From contig CANNUY010000013.1 in assembly GCA_947525005.1 (NCBI GenBank), positions 1 through 59,106 of the forward strand: a stretch of 59,106 bases of DNA, written 5' to 3'. Below are positions 1 to 8,884 of this stretch, one piece after another. The position numbers were made by a program, and so were the translations under genes. The notes beneath the pieces were generated by a model. The model was not told where the DNA came from, ran no database searches, and saw nothing but the letters and a program-made list of their open reading frames with translations. Origin of the DNA: an uncultured Candidatus Melainabacteria bacterium. Lineage in GTDB: Bacteria; Cyanobacteriota; Vampirovibrionia; Gastranaerophilales; Gastranaerophilaceae. How positions within the stretch are numbered: the first letter of the stretch is position 1; every line of letters starts with the position of its first letter.

Positions 1-27
1 GAGAAAACACCTCTTGCCCTCTACAAA

Positions 28-57
28 CTAAAAAAGACTCCCTTTCGGAAGTCTTTT
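28..57 (-). terminator. Intrinsic terminator of the tRNA cluster
   Basis: On the minus strand a stem of about ten pairs with one mismatch and a GAAA loop is followed by a run of T. It lies just downstream of the tRNA-Tyr gene and probably ends the three-tRNA transcript. Confidence 0.75.
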
Positions 58-66
58 CTTAAAGAT

Positions 67-149
67 TGGGCAGAGGTGGATTCGAACCACCGTACCCTCG
101 CGGGAACAGATTTACAGTCTGTCGCCTTTAGCCACTCGGCCATCTACCC
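67..149 (-). tRNA. tRNA-Tyr (anticodon GTA)
   Basis: The minus strand folds into a tRNA with acceptor stem GGGTAGA/TCTGCCC, a T-arm containing GGTTCGAATCC, a long variable arm as expected for tRNA-Tyr, and anticodon GTA. CCA is not encoded. It is the last member of a three-tRNA cluster. Confidence 0.95.
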
Positions 150-182
150 ACATTGACTGTTTTTGACATATTCTTTCAAATA

Positions 183-254
<72 letters not shown>

Positions 255-270
255 AAAGTTTTAGGAAAAA

Positions 271-342
271 AGCCGGTAATAGGAATCGAACCTACAACCT
301 ACGGTTTACAAAACCGTTGCTCTACCGTTGAGCTATACCGGC
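271..342 (-). tRNA. tRNA-Thr (anticodon TGT)
   Basis: The minus strand has acceptor stem GCCGGTA/TACCGGC, T-loop GGTTCGATTCC and anticodon loop TTTGTAA, giving TGT. It is the promoter-proximal tRNA of the cluster. Two Thr isoacceptors side by side read ACY and ACA/ACG codons. Confidence 0.95.
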
Positions 343-375
343 GAACCCAGTAAGAATATAATACTAAGAAAAAAA

Positions 376-807
376 TTAAATGTCAATATGATTTTTTTCT
401 TTTTCTTCAAGCTTTGTTTCTACAGGATTTTCAGCACATTTTCTTTCAAACTCTCTTTGTGCTTCCATCATTGATCTTGCTATTATATCAGCTTCTTGTT
501 GTATTTTAATACGTTTCATGACTGCATTCATTTCTTCTTCTGATAAATCTCTTGCAGAACGGAATTCTATAAACATAGGATTTTTTCTAAATACCATGTA
601 ACCAATAACCATTATTGCCCATAACAAAACTCCTTGAACCAAAGCAATACTTGGAACCATGCCTGTATAACTAGCAATAAGATTCCACATCGATTTCATG
701 ACAAAACCAGGAAATACAACAAAGCCTGCAGTCAAGCATACACCAATACCACATGCCATTAATATTCCTCTTAAACCATTTATTTGAATCATATTAAAAT
801 TTTTCAT
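376..807 (-). CDS. Small membrane protein of unknown function
   Basis: This 143-residue protein is not assigned to a family. Two hydrophobic segments are visible, about residues 14-36 and 52-72, followed by a charged, Glu/Lys/Arg-rich C-terminal half that is likely helical and cytoplasmic. It starts 22 bp after the ligA stop and has a clear AAAGGTGA ribosome binding site, so it is probably co-transcribed with ligA. The two-TM hairpin plus helical tail is compatible with a membrane anchor or small scaffold, but nothing in the sequence gives a specific role. Confidence 0.7.
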   Translation of the reverse strand: MKNFNMIQINGLRGILMACGIGVCLTAGFVVFPGFVMKSMWNLIASYTGMVPSIALVQGVLLWAIMVIGYMVFRKNPMFIEFRSARDLSEEEMNAVMKRIKIQQEADIIARSMMEAQREFERKCAENPVETKLEEKEKNHIDI

Positions 808-829
808 TATATCACCTTTTGTTAATTCG

Positions 830-2815
830 CTATTTATTATAATTAACTAATTTTAGAAAATCGTCCTCATTTAATATTTGTACACCTAAGGTACGTGCTT
901 TGTCAAGTTTTGACCCTGCATTTTCACCTGCTATTACATAAGATGTTTTCTTAGAAACAGAAGAAGATGTTTTTCCACCCATAGATTTCAATATTTCACC
1001 AGCTTCATCTCTTGTCATCTTTGATAAAGTACCTGTCAACACAAATACCAATCCTGATAACTCGTTTGAAACAACTTGAGAACTTTCAACAGGTTTTACA
1101 CCTAACTCAGTTAACTCCTCTAACATTTTTTGCGTTCTTTCAGATTTAAAAAACTCATAAATATTCAAAGCTATCTTTTCACCAATTCCCTCAATAGAAG
1201 ACAACTGTTCAAGAGTTGCAGACTTAATTCCATCTAGAGTTTTCAACTCATTAACCAATATTTCTGCAGTTTCTTTCCCAACATGTCTAATAGAAAGTGC
1301 TGTAACAAACTTTGCCAAAGGACGTTCTTTACTATTCTGAATTGAATTATACATATTAAACGCAGATTTTTCTTTAACCAAATCCAACTGCATAAAATCT
1401 TGTTGAGCTAACTTATAAAAATCCTGAGGATACTTGACCATATTTTTATTAAACAACTGCTCAATCACAGATGGTCCAATAAAATCTATATCCATAGCTT
1501 CCTTTGAAACCCAATATTCAAGCTTCGCTTTCAACACAGATGGACAATTCGGATTAGAACAATATGCAACCACCTCACCATCTTTATATTCCAACGGAGA
1601 ATGACACTCAGGACAATCTTTTGGTGGGACATAAACAGGTCTTGTTAAATGTTCATCATCATCAACAACCTTAACAACTTTTGGAATAATTTCAGCAGCT
1701 TTTTTAATGAATACCTTATCACCAATTCTGACATCAAGTCTTTGTATCTCATCAAAGTTATGCAAACTTGCTCTTGATACAGTAGACCCAGCCAAAAGCA
1801 CTGGTTCAAGCACTGCTACAGGTGTCACCGCACCTGTTTTTCCTACTCCTAACTCTATATCTAAAAGAGTTGTTGCTATTTCTTCAGGTGGAAACTTGAA
1901 AGCCGTTGCCCACTTTGGAGCTCTTGAGGTATAACCTATTTCATTTTGAGCAGAAAAATCATTTATCTTAATAACAACACCGTCTGTTGCATAATCTAAA
2001 TCAAATCTTTTTGTCGCCCACTCATCGCAAAATGCGATAGCTTCATCAATACTATGCACCAATCTAATATTAGGGTTAGTCTTAAACCCGAGCTTTTTAA
2101 CATATTGGATACTGTCCCAATGAGTTTTAATCTCTGTATTTTCTTTAGGCAGAATAACCGTATAAGTAAACATTGATAAATCACGTTTTGCTGTAATTGA
2201 ACTATCTAATTGTCTTAACGAGCCAGCTGCCGCATTTCTAGGATTAGCGAAAACTTTTTCACCATTCTTCAAACTTTCTTCATTCAATTTGTTAAACGAT
2301 GATACAGGCATATAAATTTCACCACGTACATCAATATCAACATTTTTAAACAATTTTAAAGGAATAGCCTTAATTGTCTTTAAATTTTGGGTAATATTTT
2401 CACCAATAATCCCGTTACCACGAGTTACACCAGTTGTAAAAATACCGTTTTTATAACTCAATGCAATCGCTAGACCATCAATTTTTAGTTCACAAACCAA
2501 ATCAAGATTAGTTTTTCCATATTCTTTTGTTACACGTTCATACCATTTTCTCAAATCTTCTGGATTATAAGAATTATCCAAACTATAAAGTCTATATTCG
2601 TGTTTGTATTCCTCAAAACCTGTACTTACAGAACCTACACGTTGAGTAGGACTATCAGGAGTTTTTAATTCAGGGTGTTCTGATTCAATCTCTTTTAATT
2701 CTTTAAACAACATATCGTATTCATAGTCGCTTATTGTTGGATTATCTAAAACATAATAGTTATGATTGTGCTTATTTATCTCAGATTTTAGATATTCTAA
2801 TCTTTCTTTAATCAT
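830..2815 (-). CDS. ligA: NAD-dependent DNA ligase LigA
   Basis: LigA seals nicks between Okazaki fragments and in repair, using NAD+ as adenylate donor. The 661 residues match the usual bacterial length. The adenylation motif KIDG gives the nucleophile Lys111. A four-cysteine zinc finger is visible (CPEC, then YCSNPNC) near residues 397-420. Helix-hairpin-helix motifs such as LSSIEGIGEK follow, and a C-terminal BRCT domain begins near LSGLVFVLTGTLSKM. The start codon is ATG, with a GGGGAA element a little further upstream than usual. The gene is divergent from rsmH and is followed by the small membrane protein. Confidence 0.97.
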   Translation of the reverse strand: MIKERLEYLKSEINKHNHNYYVLDNPTISDYEYDMLFKELKEIESEHPELKTPDSPTQRVGSVSTGFEEYKHEYRLYSLDNSYNPEDLRKWYERVTKEYGKTNLDLVCELKIDGLAIALSYKNGIFTTGVTRGNGIIGENITQNLKTIKAIPLKLFKNVDIDVRGEIYMPVSSFNKLNEESLKNGEKVFANPRNAAAGSLRQLDSSITAKRDLSMFTYTVILPKENTEIKTHWDSIQYVKKLGFKTNPNIRLVHSIDEAIAFCDEWATKRFDLDYATDGVVIKINDFSAQNEIGYTSRAPKWATAFKFPPEEIATTLLDIELGVGKTGAVTPVAVLEPVLLAGSTVSRASLHNFDEIQRLDVRIGDKVFIKKAAEIIPKVVKVVDDDEHLTRPVYVPPKDCPECHSPLEYKDGEVVAYCSNPNCPSVLKAKLEYWVSKEAMDIDFIGPSVIEQLFNKNMVKYPQDFYKLAQQDFMQLDLVKEKSAFNMYNSIQNSKERPLAKFVTALSIRHVGKETAEILVNELKTLDGIKSATLEQLSSIEGIGEKIALNIYEFFKSERTQKMLEELTELGVKPVESSQVVSNELSGLVFVLTGTLSKMTRDEAGEILKSMGGKTSSSVSKKTSYVIAGENAGSKLDKARTLGVQILNEDDFLKLVNYNK

Positions 2816-2897
2816 CTAATCTTATTCCCCAAATTATTAATAAACATTCTATCATACAAAATATTTTATTTAAACATGTTTATCATATAATAAACTT

Positions 2898-3848
2898 ATG
2901 TCACAAAACAATCAAAATACAGAATTTAATCACTATACCGTAATGAAACAAGAAGCCGTAGATGCACTAAACTGCAGAGATGGGCTCATTTATGTTGATT
3001 GCACACTTGGTGGTGGTGGTCATAGTGAACTAATTCTTCAAAGAATTTCACCGAACGGCAAACTTTTTGCATTTGACATAGATGATGATGCAATAAATTA
3101 TGCATCAAAACGTCTTGAAAAATATAAAAATTTAACAATAATAAAAGATTCCTACACAAACATAAAATCAGCATTAAAATCACACGGAATAGAAAAAATA
3201 ACAGGTGGAGTCTTACTTGATTTAGGAGCATCATATCACCAACTAACAAAACAAGAACGTGGTTTTTCGTTTTCAAAAGAAGCACCACTTGATATGAGAT
3301 TCAATATGTCAGGAGATTTGACAGCTTATGATGTTGTAAACACTTATAAAGAAGATGAACTTGTAAGAATTTTTAGCGAATATGGTGAAGAAAGGTTTTC
3401 AAAACGTATAGCAAAAGCGATTGTCGAAACAAGAAAACACGAAAAAATTAACACAACTACACAATTAAGTGAACTAATTATAAATTCAACACCAAGAATA
3501 AAGTCCTCAATACACCCTGCTACACGTGTTTTTCAGGCAATAAGAATTGAAGTAAACCAAGAGTTAACAAATGTAAAAAAAGTTTTAGAAGATGTGTTGG
3601 ATTTATTAGATTATGGTGCTATAATATCTGTAATCAGTTTTCATTCTTTAGAGGACAGGATAGTTAAAAAACTTTTCAAGTTTGAAGCTCAAAAATGTAG
3701 ATGTAATAACCCTATATGTAACTGCCCACCACCCAGAATCGAATTGGTGACGAGAAAACCGATAACAGCATCGGAAGATGAAATTAGAATTAATCCACCT
3801 TCTAGAAGCGCTAAACTAAGAATCGTTAGATGTGTCAAACAAAATTAG
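2898..3848 (+). CDS. rsmH: 16S rRNA m4C1402 methyltransferase RsmH
   Basis: RsmH (MraW) N4-methylates C1402 of 16S rRNA with S-adenosylmethionine. The 316 residues cover the whole family. The SAM-binding loop DCTLGGGGHS sits near residues 35-44, LLDLGASYHQL near 107, and the late motif ISFHSLEDRIVK is intact. A cysteine-rich stretch (CRCNNPICNCPPP) near the C-terminus is typical. The next gene starts 9 bp downstream and encodes an FtsL-like protein, the standard start of a division/cell-wall cluster. Here the mra/ftsI/mur genes do not follow. Confidence 0.97.
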   Translation: MSQNNQNTEFNHYTVMKQEAVDALNCRDGLIYVDCTLGGGGHSELILQRISPNGKLFAFDIDDDAINYASKRLEKYKNLTIIKDSYTNIKSALKSHGIEKITGGVLLDLGASYHQLTKQERGFSFSKEAPLDMRFNMSGDLTAYDVVNTYKEDELVRIFSEYGEERFSKRIAKAIVETRKHEKINTTTQLSELIINSTPRIKSSIHPATRVFQAIRIEVNQELTNVKKVLEDVLDLLDYGAIISVISFHSLEDRIVKKLFKFEAQKCRCNNPICNCPPPRIELVTRKPITASEDEIRINPPSRSAKLRIVRCVKQN

Positions 3849-3857
3849 GTTAGATAA

Positions 3858-4334
3858 TTGAACAATTACAGAGTAACAAATCGCAATATAAACAGTGTTC
3901 GTGAACCAAGACAAGGTTTCAACACTAATAGTATCCAACAACAACAACGTGATAATCAAATCATTACAGGCTATTTCCCTAAAGAAAATACTGCCAGCGA
4001 TATCGCATTAAAAAAATTCAATGATACATTATCAGGTCTTTTGTTATGTATTATCGTTATTTCAACAATTAGTTATTACTTCGTTGTTTCTAGCGAAATT
4101 AAACTTAACGAATACAGTAGAGAAACAACTCTTTTAAATGTTGAAAACGCAGAACTTCAAAACAAACTTGATAGACTAAAATCATTCAACAACGTAGATT
4201 TGACTATGCAAAAGAACAACTTACTTCAACGTCCTGAACAAGTAATTGAAGCAACTGAAGTTGATTCTGATAATATTGTAAACAAGAAAAAATCTAATTC
4301 TGTAAAACCAAAAGTTTGGTCTATAGGTTATTAA
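3858..4334 (+). CDS. ftsL: FtsL-like cell division protein
   Basis: FtsL-type proteins are single-pass components of the divisome that pair with FtsB through a periplasmic coiled coil. This 158-residue protein has an N-terminal cytoplasmic tail rich in Asn and Gln, one membrane segment around residues 52-74 (LSGLLLCIIVISTISYYFVV), and a Glu/Leu/Asn-rich coiled-coil stretch after it. The start is TTG, chosen because it follows the rsmH stop by 9 bp. Sequence similarity within this family is always weak; the call rests on topology, size and position directly after rsmH. Confidence 0.75.
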   Translation: MNNYRVTNRNINSVREPRQGFNTNSIQQQQRDNQIITGYFPKENTASDIALKKFNDTLSGLLLCIIVISTISYYFVVSSEIKLNEYSRETTLLNVENAELQNKLDRLKSFNNVDLTMQKNNLLQRPEQVIEATEVDSDNIVNKKKSNSVKPKVWSIGY

Positions 4335-4364
4335 TTATAAACCTATTATATTTTTATCGTTAAC

Positions 4365-4443
4365 TTTTGTAAAACATTACTCCAATATATTATCAAACTA
4401 GCAAAAAACTTGAAAAAATTTACTTAAAATACATGTGTGTTAG
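4365..4443 (+). promoter_or_regulatory. Probable promoter of the gene at 4462 (variant of a shared motif)
   Basis: TTTTGTAA at 4365-4372 is followed 57 bp later by ACTTAAAATACATG at 4422, a relaxed version of the TTTTGTAA ... ACTTTATATA arrangement found before several other orphan genes in this window. Confidence 0.4.
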
Positions 4444-4461
4444 TTAGAATAAGGTCTTATT

Positions 4462-5196
4462 ATGTCTGTTGCATTAGCAGATCCTATTAGAATGTTAATA
4501 TTTGGCTGTATGAATACTGATAAAGCCAACAATTCATTACGTGCTGACCAAAAAGAACGTGCACTTGTTGCTGGACTTCAAGTTAAAAACGCAGCAAGCG
4601 ACGTACTAGAACTTGCACACGGCAAAACTGGTGCTGTTGCAGACGGACTTAACAGAGTTTCTGGAACAATCGAAACAGCTAGAAACTCTAGCAAAATTTT
4701 TGATGGAGTATGTAAAAGTGTAAACATCTTATCAAAACTAGTAAACCCTATCCTTTGTGTAGCTAGTGCCGTTCGTGCCTATAAGGCTGATGACAAAAAA
4801 TCTGCCTCAATAAAAGAACTCGGTGCAATGAGTTTTATGTTCGCAGCCGAAGGTGCATACAAAAAACTCTTTGGGCTAGGTGGAAACGTAGCTCATTATC
4901 AAAATAACAAGATACTTAACGGAATAGTAACTGCAGGCAAAAACTTCTGCAAATCAAACAAAATCTTAGGCAAACTTCCACAAGGCAAGCTCGGTGGATT
5001 GATAAAAGCACTAGGCTTTATCGCTGTATCTTGTGGTGCGTTTGAACTAGGTAGCAGGACTGGTAAGTTTATAGCAGATAACACAACTGCAAAAGCATAC
5101 GCAAAAACTCACCCTCAACCTGAACCACAAGCACCACTTGAAAAAACGAACGATAAAGAAAAAGAATCTCAACCAACAAAAGAATTTGTTGCATAA
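4462..5196 (+). CDS. Lineage-specific protein, unknown function
   Basis: No known family was recognised in these 244 residues. The protein is Ala/Gly/Lys-rich with moderately hydrophobic helical stretches near residues 85-105, 113-125 and 175-195, the last containing GGLIKALGFIAVSCGAFELG, which could insert in or lie on a membrane. The C-terminal 35 residues are Pro/Glu/Lys-rich and probably disordered. No classical signal peptide is seen. It is a stand-alone transcription unit with its own promoter-like region and a strong terminator shared with gatB. The overall style resembles the proteins at 55058 and 10353. Confidence 0.65.
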   Translation: MSVALADPIRMLIFGCMNTDKANNSLRADQKERALVAGLQVKNAASDVLELAHGKTGAVADGLNRVSGTIETARNSSKIFDGVCKSVNILSKLVNPILCVASAVRAYKADDKKSASIKELGAMSFMFAAEGAYKKLFGLGGNVAHYQNNKILNGIVTAGKNFCKSNKILGKLPQGKLGGLIKALGFIAVSCGAFELGSRTGKFIADNTTAKAYAKTHPQPEPQAPLEKTNDKEKESQPTKEFVA

Positions 5197-5209
5197 AAGT
5201 TTTAGAAAA

Positions 5210-5246
5210 AACAAGGGCTTCAGTTTTTCAAACTGAAGCCCTTGTT
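5210..5246. terminator. Bidirectional terminator between the 4462 gene and gatB
   Basis: A perfect 17-bp stem (AACAAGGGCTTCAGTTT and its complement) with a TTC loop lies between two convergent genes and serves both strands. Confidence 0.9.
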
Positions 5247-5263
5247 AATTATATATATTCTGA

Positions 5264-6709
5264 TTAAGAATCAAGTAATTCTCTCAAAATTTCATTAACT
5301 GTCTTAGGATTTGCTTTACCCTTTGTAGCCTTCATAGCTTGTCCTACAAAGAAACCAAACAAGTTTGTTTTACCAGATTTATACTGTTCGACTTGTGGCT
5401 GGTTATTAGCAACAATTTCTTCAACAATTTTTCTAATAGCATTAACGTCAGTAATTTGGCTCAAACCTTTTTCTTCAACAATTTTCTTTGCAGAAGTACC
5501 ATCGTTCATCATATCAACAATGATTTGTTTACCAACATTATTAGAAATAGTGTTCTTTTCAATCATATCAAGTAATTCAGCCAAGTTTTCAGGTGTCAAC
5601 TTAGTATCAGAAATTTCGATATGTTCTTCTTTTAAATGAGCTGCAATAGGTCCCATCATAAAGTTTACAGCGCTCTTTGCATCAGCACCAAGTTCTAAAA
5701 CCTTATCAAAGAACAACGCTGAAGCCATTTGCTCAACAATAACGCTTGCGTCATACTCACTCAAACCAAGTGACATATATCTTTCACGTTTTTGAGCAGG
5801 CAATTCAGGAAGTGTTTTTCTAACTTCTTCAACCCATTCTCTTGAAATAGATAATGGCATCAAATCAGGTTCTGGGAAATATCTATAATCGTGAGCATCT
5901 TCTTTGCCTCTCATAGATTTTGTAACACCTTCTGCATCGTCCCACAATCTTGTTTCTTGAACAACTTCTTCACCATCTTCAACAAGTTCGATTTGTCTAT
6001 CTATTTCATATTCAATAGCACGTTGCAAAGCTCTGAAACTGTTTACGTTCTTGATTTCTGCACGTGTACCAAATTCTTTTGAACCCTTTGGCATAATTGA
6101 GATATTAGCGTCACATCTCATAGAACCTTCTTCTAGGTTACCGTCACAAACACCAATATATCTAACAATATTTCTCAATTCTTCCATATAGTTTTTAGCT
6201 TCTTCTGAACTTCTCATATCAGGTTCAGAAACGATTTCTAATAATGGAGTACCTGCTCTGTTTAAGTCAACCAAAGAATATGTAGAGCCTGCGATACCTG
6301 CAGCACCTGCGTGAACAAGTTTACCAGCATCTTCTTCTAAGTGAGCTCTTGTGATACCAATTCTTTTACCATTGATATCCAAGTGACCATTCAAACAGAT
6401 TGGTTCATCATATTGAGAAATTTGATAACCTTTTGGAAGGTCAGCATAAAAATATTGTTTTCTATCAAACTTACATTTTTCAGGTATATCACAATTTAGA
6501 GCTAATCCTAATTTTATACCCATATTTACACATTCTTTATTTAATACAGGTAAAACTCCTGGCATACCTAATGTAATAGCACTGATTTGTGAGTTTTGTT
6601 CATTACCAAATTCTGTACTATCAGGTGCAAATATTTTTGATTTTGTTTTTAATTGAGCATGTACTTCTAACCCAATTACAACTTCGTATTTTTCTCTTAA
6701 ATCTTCCAT
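5264..6709 (-). CDS. gatB: Asp-tRNA(Asn)/Glu-tRNA(Gln) amidotransferase subunit B
   Basis: GatB is the tRNA-binding and kinase subunit of GatCAB, which amidates mischarged Glu-tRNA(Gln) or Asp-tRNA(Asn). The family signatures VIGLEVHAQLKTKSKIF near the N-terminus and YADLPKGYQISQYD near residue 80 are present, as is the C-terminal YqeY-like tail ending in PKTVNEILRELL. I place the start at the internal ATG (MEDLREKYEVV) because AGAGGTAACA precedes it; an in-frame TTG further upstream has no such site. gatA and gatC are not in the window. Confidence 0.96.
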   Translation of the reverse strand: MEDLREKYEVVIGLEVHAQLKTKSKIFAPDSTEFGNEQNSQISAITLGMPGVLPVLNKECVNMGIKLGLALNCDIPEKCKFDRKQYFYADLPKGYQISQYDEPICLNGHLDINGKRIGITRAHLEEDAGKLVHAGAAGIAGSTYSLVDLNRAGTPLLEIVSEPDMRSSEEAKNYMEELRNIVRYIGVCDGNLEEGSMRCDANISIMPKGSKEFGTRAEIKNVNSFRALQRAIEYEIDRQIELVEDGEEVVQETRLWDDAEGVTKSMRGKEDAHDYRYFPEPDLMPLSISREWVEEVRKTLPELPAQKRERYMSLGLSEYDASVIVEQMASALFFDKVLELGADAKSAVNFMMGPIAAHLKEEHIEISDTKLTPENLAELLDMIEKNTISNNVGKQIIVDMMNDGTSAKKIVEEKGLSQITDVNAIRKIVEEIVANNQPQVEQYKSGKTNLFGFFVGQAMKATKGKANPKTVNEILRELLDS

Positions 6710-6818
6710 TGTTACCTCTTTTTCAATTACTATATATATCAATTATACTAACACAAACAAATCTTTATTTTAATAAATATAATTTTAATAGTCTAAAAAA
6801 TATCAAATAACATGCTCT

Positions 6819-8093
6819 ATGTATATTGATTATAAATTGTCATTGATGTTAAATGAAACTATGAAAAGAAAAGAGCTTGTAATTCTTATACTAACTGTCA
6901 TTCTTGTAATTCTTTTATACAAGTGTATTACTAATGCCATCTATACTTCACTACCCTTAACAATGGGTGATGACAGTATTAATACAAAGCAAATTTCTTC
7001 TCAAAAACTCTTTGAAAAATCTTGGAGTGTTATCAACCAAAAATATATTGATAGCAGTCTTAATTCACAAAATTGGAGCTATTGGAAAAAGCATTATAAA
7101 AACAAAATAAAAACAGATGAAGATGCAAAAGTTGCGATTGATACAATGATTGCAAGTCTTAATGACCCTTATAGCAGATTTTTATCAAAACAAGAGTTTG
7201 AAGAACAGTTCCGTTCGATTGATGCACACATAACAGGTATAGGCATCAACATAATTAATAATAGTGGAAAAACCGTTATCCATAGTGTTATAGATGGGAC
7301 ACCTGCTCAAAAATCAGGTTTAAAATCAAACGATATTATAACAGAGGTTAACGGTAAAAATATCAACGGTATGGACTTATCCTCTGTTGCAACCTTAATT
7401 CGTGGACCTATTGATTCTAAGGTTAAACTAAAAATCAAACGAGGAAATTCTTATTTAATAAAATACATTAAACGTGAAGAAATAGAAATCAAATCTGTAG
7501 AAAGCCGAATTGACAAAAACAACATTGGCTACATTAAAATAAAAAGTTTTATCGGTTCAAATACTGCTTCTGATTTTGTAAAAGCACTAAAAGATACCTC
7601 TAAAACAGACGGACTAATAATTGACCTACGAGGAAATACAGGTGGGTTACTTTCAAACGCTGTTGTTGTAGCTAATTTATTTATCAATAACGGAAAAATT
7701 GTAAGCATAGTTTCTAGAAACGGAAAGAAAAACGATATTTCTGCAAAAACAGATTTTCCTATAATCACAAAGCCAACTGTAGTCTTAGTTGATGAAACAA
7801 GCGCAAGTGCTAGTGAAATCCTATCAGGTGCGCTAAAAGACAACCACAAAGCTATCCTTGTAGGCTCTAAAACCTATGGAAAAGGACTTGTTCAACAAAT
7901 TATTCCACTTGAAAACAGCACAGGATTAAATATTACTATTGCAAAATATCTAACTCCAAACGGGTCTGACATTAACAAAAAAGGTATTGAACCAGATATC
8001 AACGTACCTTATTCGATAAGCGAACGCAGAAAACACAACGATATCCAATTAAAAAAAGCTGAAATGATTGTTTATAATATGTGTAAAAAATAG
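6819..8093 (+). CDS. ctpA: Carboxyl-terminal processing protease (S41, CtpA type)
   Basis: S41A proteases cut C-terminal regions of periplasmic or envelope proteins. Up to 424 residues: an N-terminal membrane anchor at about residues 19-40 (ELVILILTVILVILLYKC), a PDZ domain around 125-215 (GIGINII, PAQKSGLKSNDIITEVNG) and the S41 catalytic core with the Ser in DETSASASEILSGALKD and the Lys in GSKTYGKGLVQ, the Ser-Lys dyad. The exact start is uncertain: ATG at 6819, or in-frame ATGs at 6846 and 6861, none with a convincing ribosome binding site. It is divergent from gatB and monocistronic. Confidence 0.93.
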   Translation: MYIDYKLSLMLNETMKRKELVILILTVILVILLYKCITNAIYTSLPLTMGDDSINTKQISSQKLFEKSWSVINQKYIDSSLNSQNWSYWKKHYKNKIKTDEDAKVAIDTMIASLNDPYSRFLSKQEFEEQFRSIDAHITGIGINIINNSGKTVIHSVIDGTPAQKSGLKSNDIITEVNGKNINGMDLSSVATLIRGPIDSKVKLKIKRGNSYLIKYIKREEIEIKSVESRIDKNNIGYIKIKSFIGSNTASDFVKALKDTSKTDGLIIDLRGNTGGLLSNAVVVANLFINNGKIVSIVSRNGKKNDISAKTDFPIITKPTVVLVDETSASASEILSGALKDNHKAILVGSKTYGKGLVQQIIPLENSTGLNITIAKYLTPNGSDINKKGIEPDINVPYSISERRKHNDIQLKKAEMIVYNMCKK

Positions 8094-8151
8094 ACGCACA
8101 CAGGGATTAGATATTGAATGTGTATTTCGTAATGTGTGCTTATATTATATT

Positions 8152-8560
8152 TTAGTCACCCTGAACTGCGGATTTTGTGTAGAGTGAGGACATAGTCCGA
8201 AACTTGAAGTGGCACGGAGTAAAGCGAATAATCTTTGCAGAGCAAATAAAATGAGCGACTGCGTAGTGTAAAACAATAATCCAAGACTGTTTCAGGGTCT
8301 TTATAAAATGTTTTTTACACGTCATTACGAGGCTCAAACGTAGTGAGAGCCGTGGTAATCCAGAAAAAGCCTTTTTATGTACGCAGAACTATTGATTTAT
8401 GGATTGCTTCGCTATCGCTGTCTTGGATTATTGTTTCACGCCTTCAAGTCATTCACTTTGTTTTACTTCGTAAAACTATCGTTCATTTTTTCGGCGTTAC
8501 TTCGGCGTTCCCTCGTTTCGCTCGGTCAGCCTACACAAAATCCGCCGCAATGACTGTTCT
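8152..8560. repeat. Nested palindromic intergenic repeat
   Basis: This roughly 400-bp stretch is clearly richer in G+C than its surroundings. It holds an outer perfect 15-bp inverted repeat (8168-8182 with 8531-8545) and an inner perfect 17-bp inverted repeat (8271-8287 with 8420-8436). Between them lies a unit reading CGTCATTACGAGGCTC ... GTGGTAATCCAG, the style of the GTCATT-CGAG ... AATCC extragenic repeats known from many bacteria. Open frames occur on both strands but are by-products of the palindrome. Similar, smaller elements lie at 35325 and 58485. Confidence 0.75.
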
Positions 8561-8672
8561 TATTTTAACTCTCACCTAATACCCCATTTGTAACAACAAC
8601 TTTACAAAAAATAACCCCTTAATCTAAAAATACTACAAATTTTATCATTCTACGCAATTTAACCTAAATTAT

Positions 8673-8755
8673 TTGATGTACGGGCATGCTTTTTTATAAT
8701 CATGGAAATCCTTGCTACGGCATGCTTTGACATGGAAAATAGACCGAATGGTCTA
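8673..8755 (+). promoter_or_regulatory. Promoter with twin GCATGC sites upstream of the response regulator
   Basis: TTGATG (8673) and TATAAT (8695) form a promoter with a 16-bp spacer. The palindrome GCATGC lies inside the spacer (8684) and again just downstream of the expected transcription start (8720). A further inverted repeat TAGACC-GAAT-GGTCTA spans 8740-8755. The leader to the gene at 8885 would be about 180 nt. No function has been shown. The rest of 8560-8884 holds no ORF I can support. Confidence 0.45.
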
Positions 8756-8884
8756 GATAACCTTGTTTACTTCAAAAGGTATAAGATAAATACTCTTATT
8801 TATTAAAATCTCATCTAAATAATAGTAGTATAAATAGTGTAGAGGGAACTGAAATAAAAATTTATAATATTTGGGGAGATAAAT

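Noticed and set aside
8152..8579. Open frames of 60-80 codons on both strands within the repeat
   Set aside because: They lie inside a palindromic repeat, run through the inverted arms and have no ribosome binding sites or protein-like composition.
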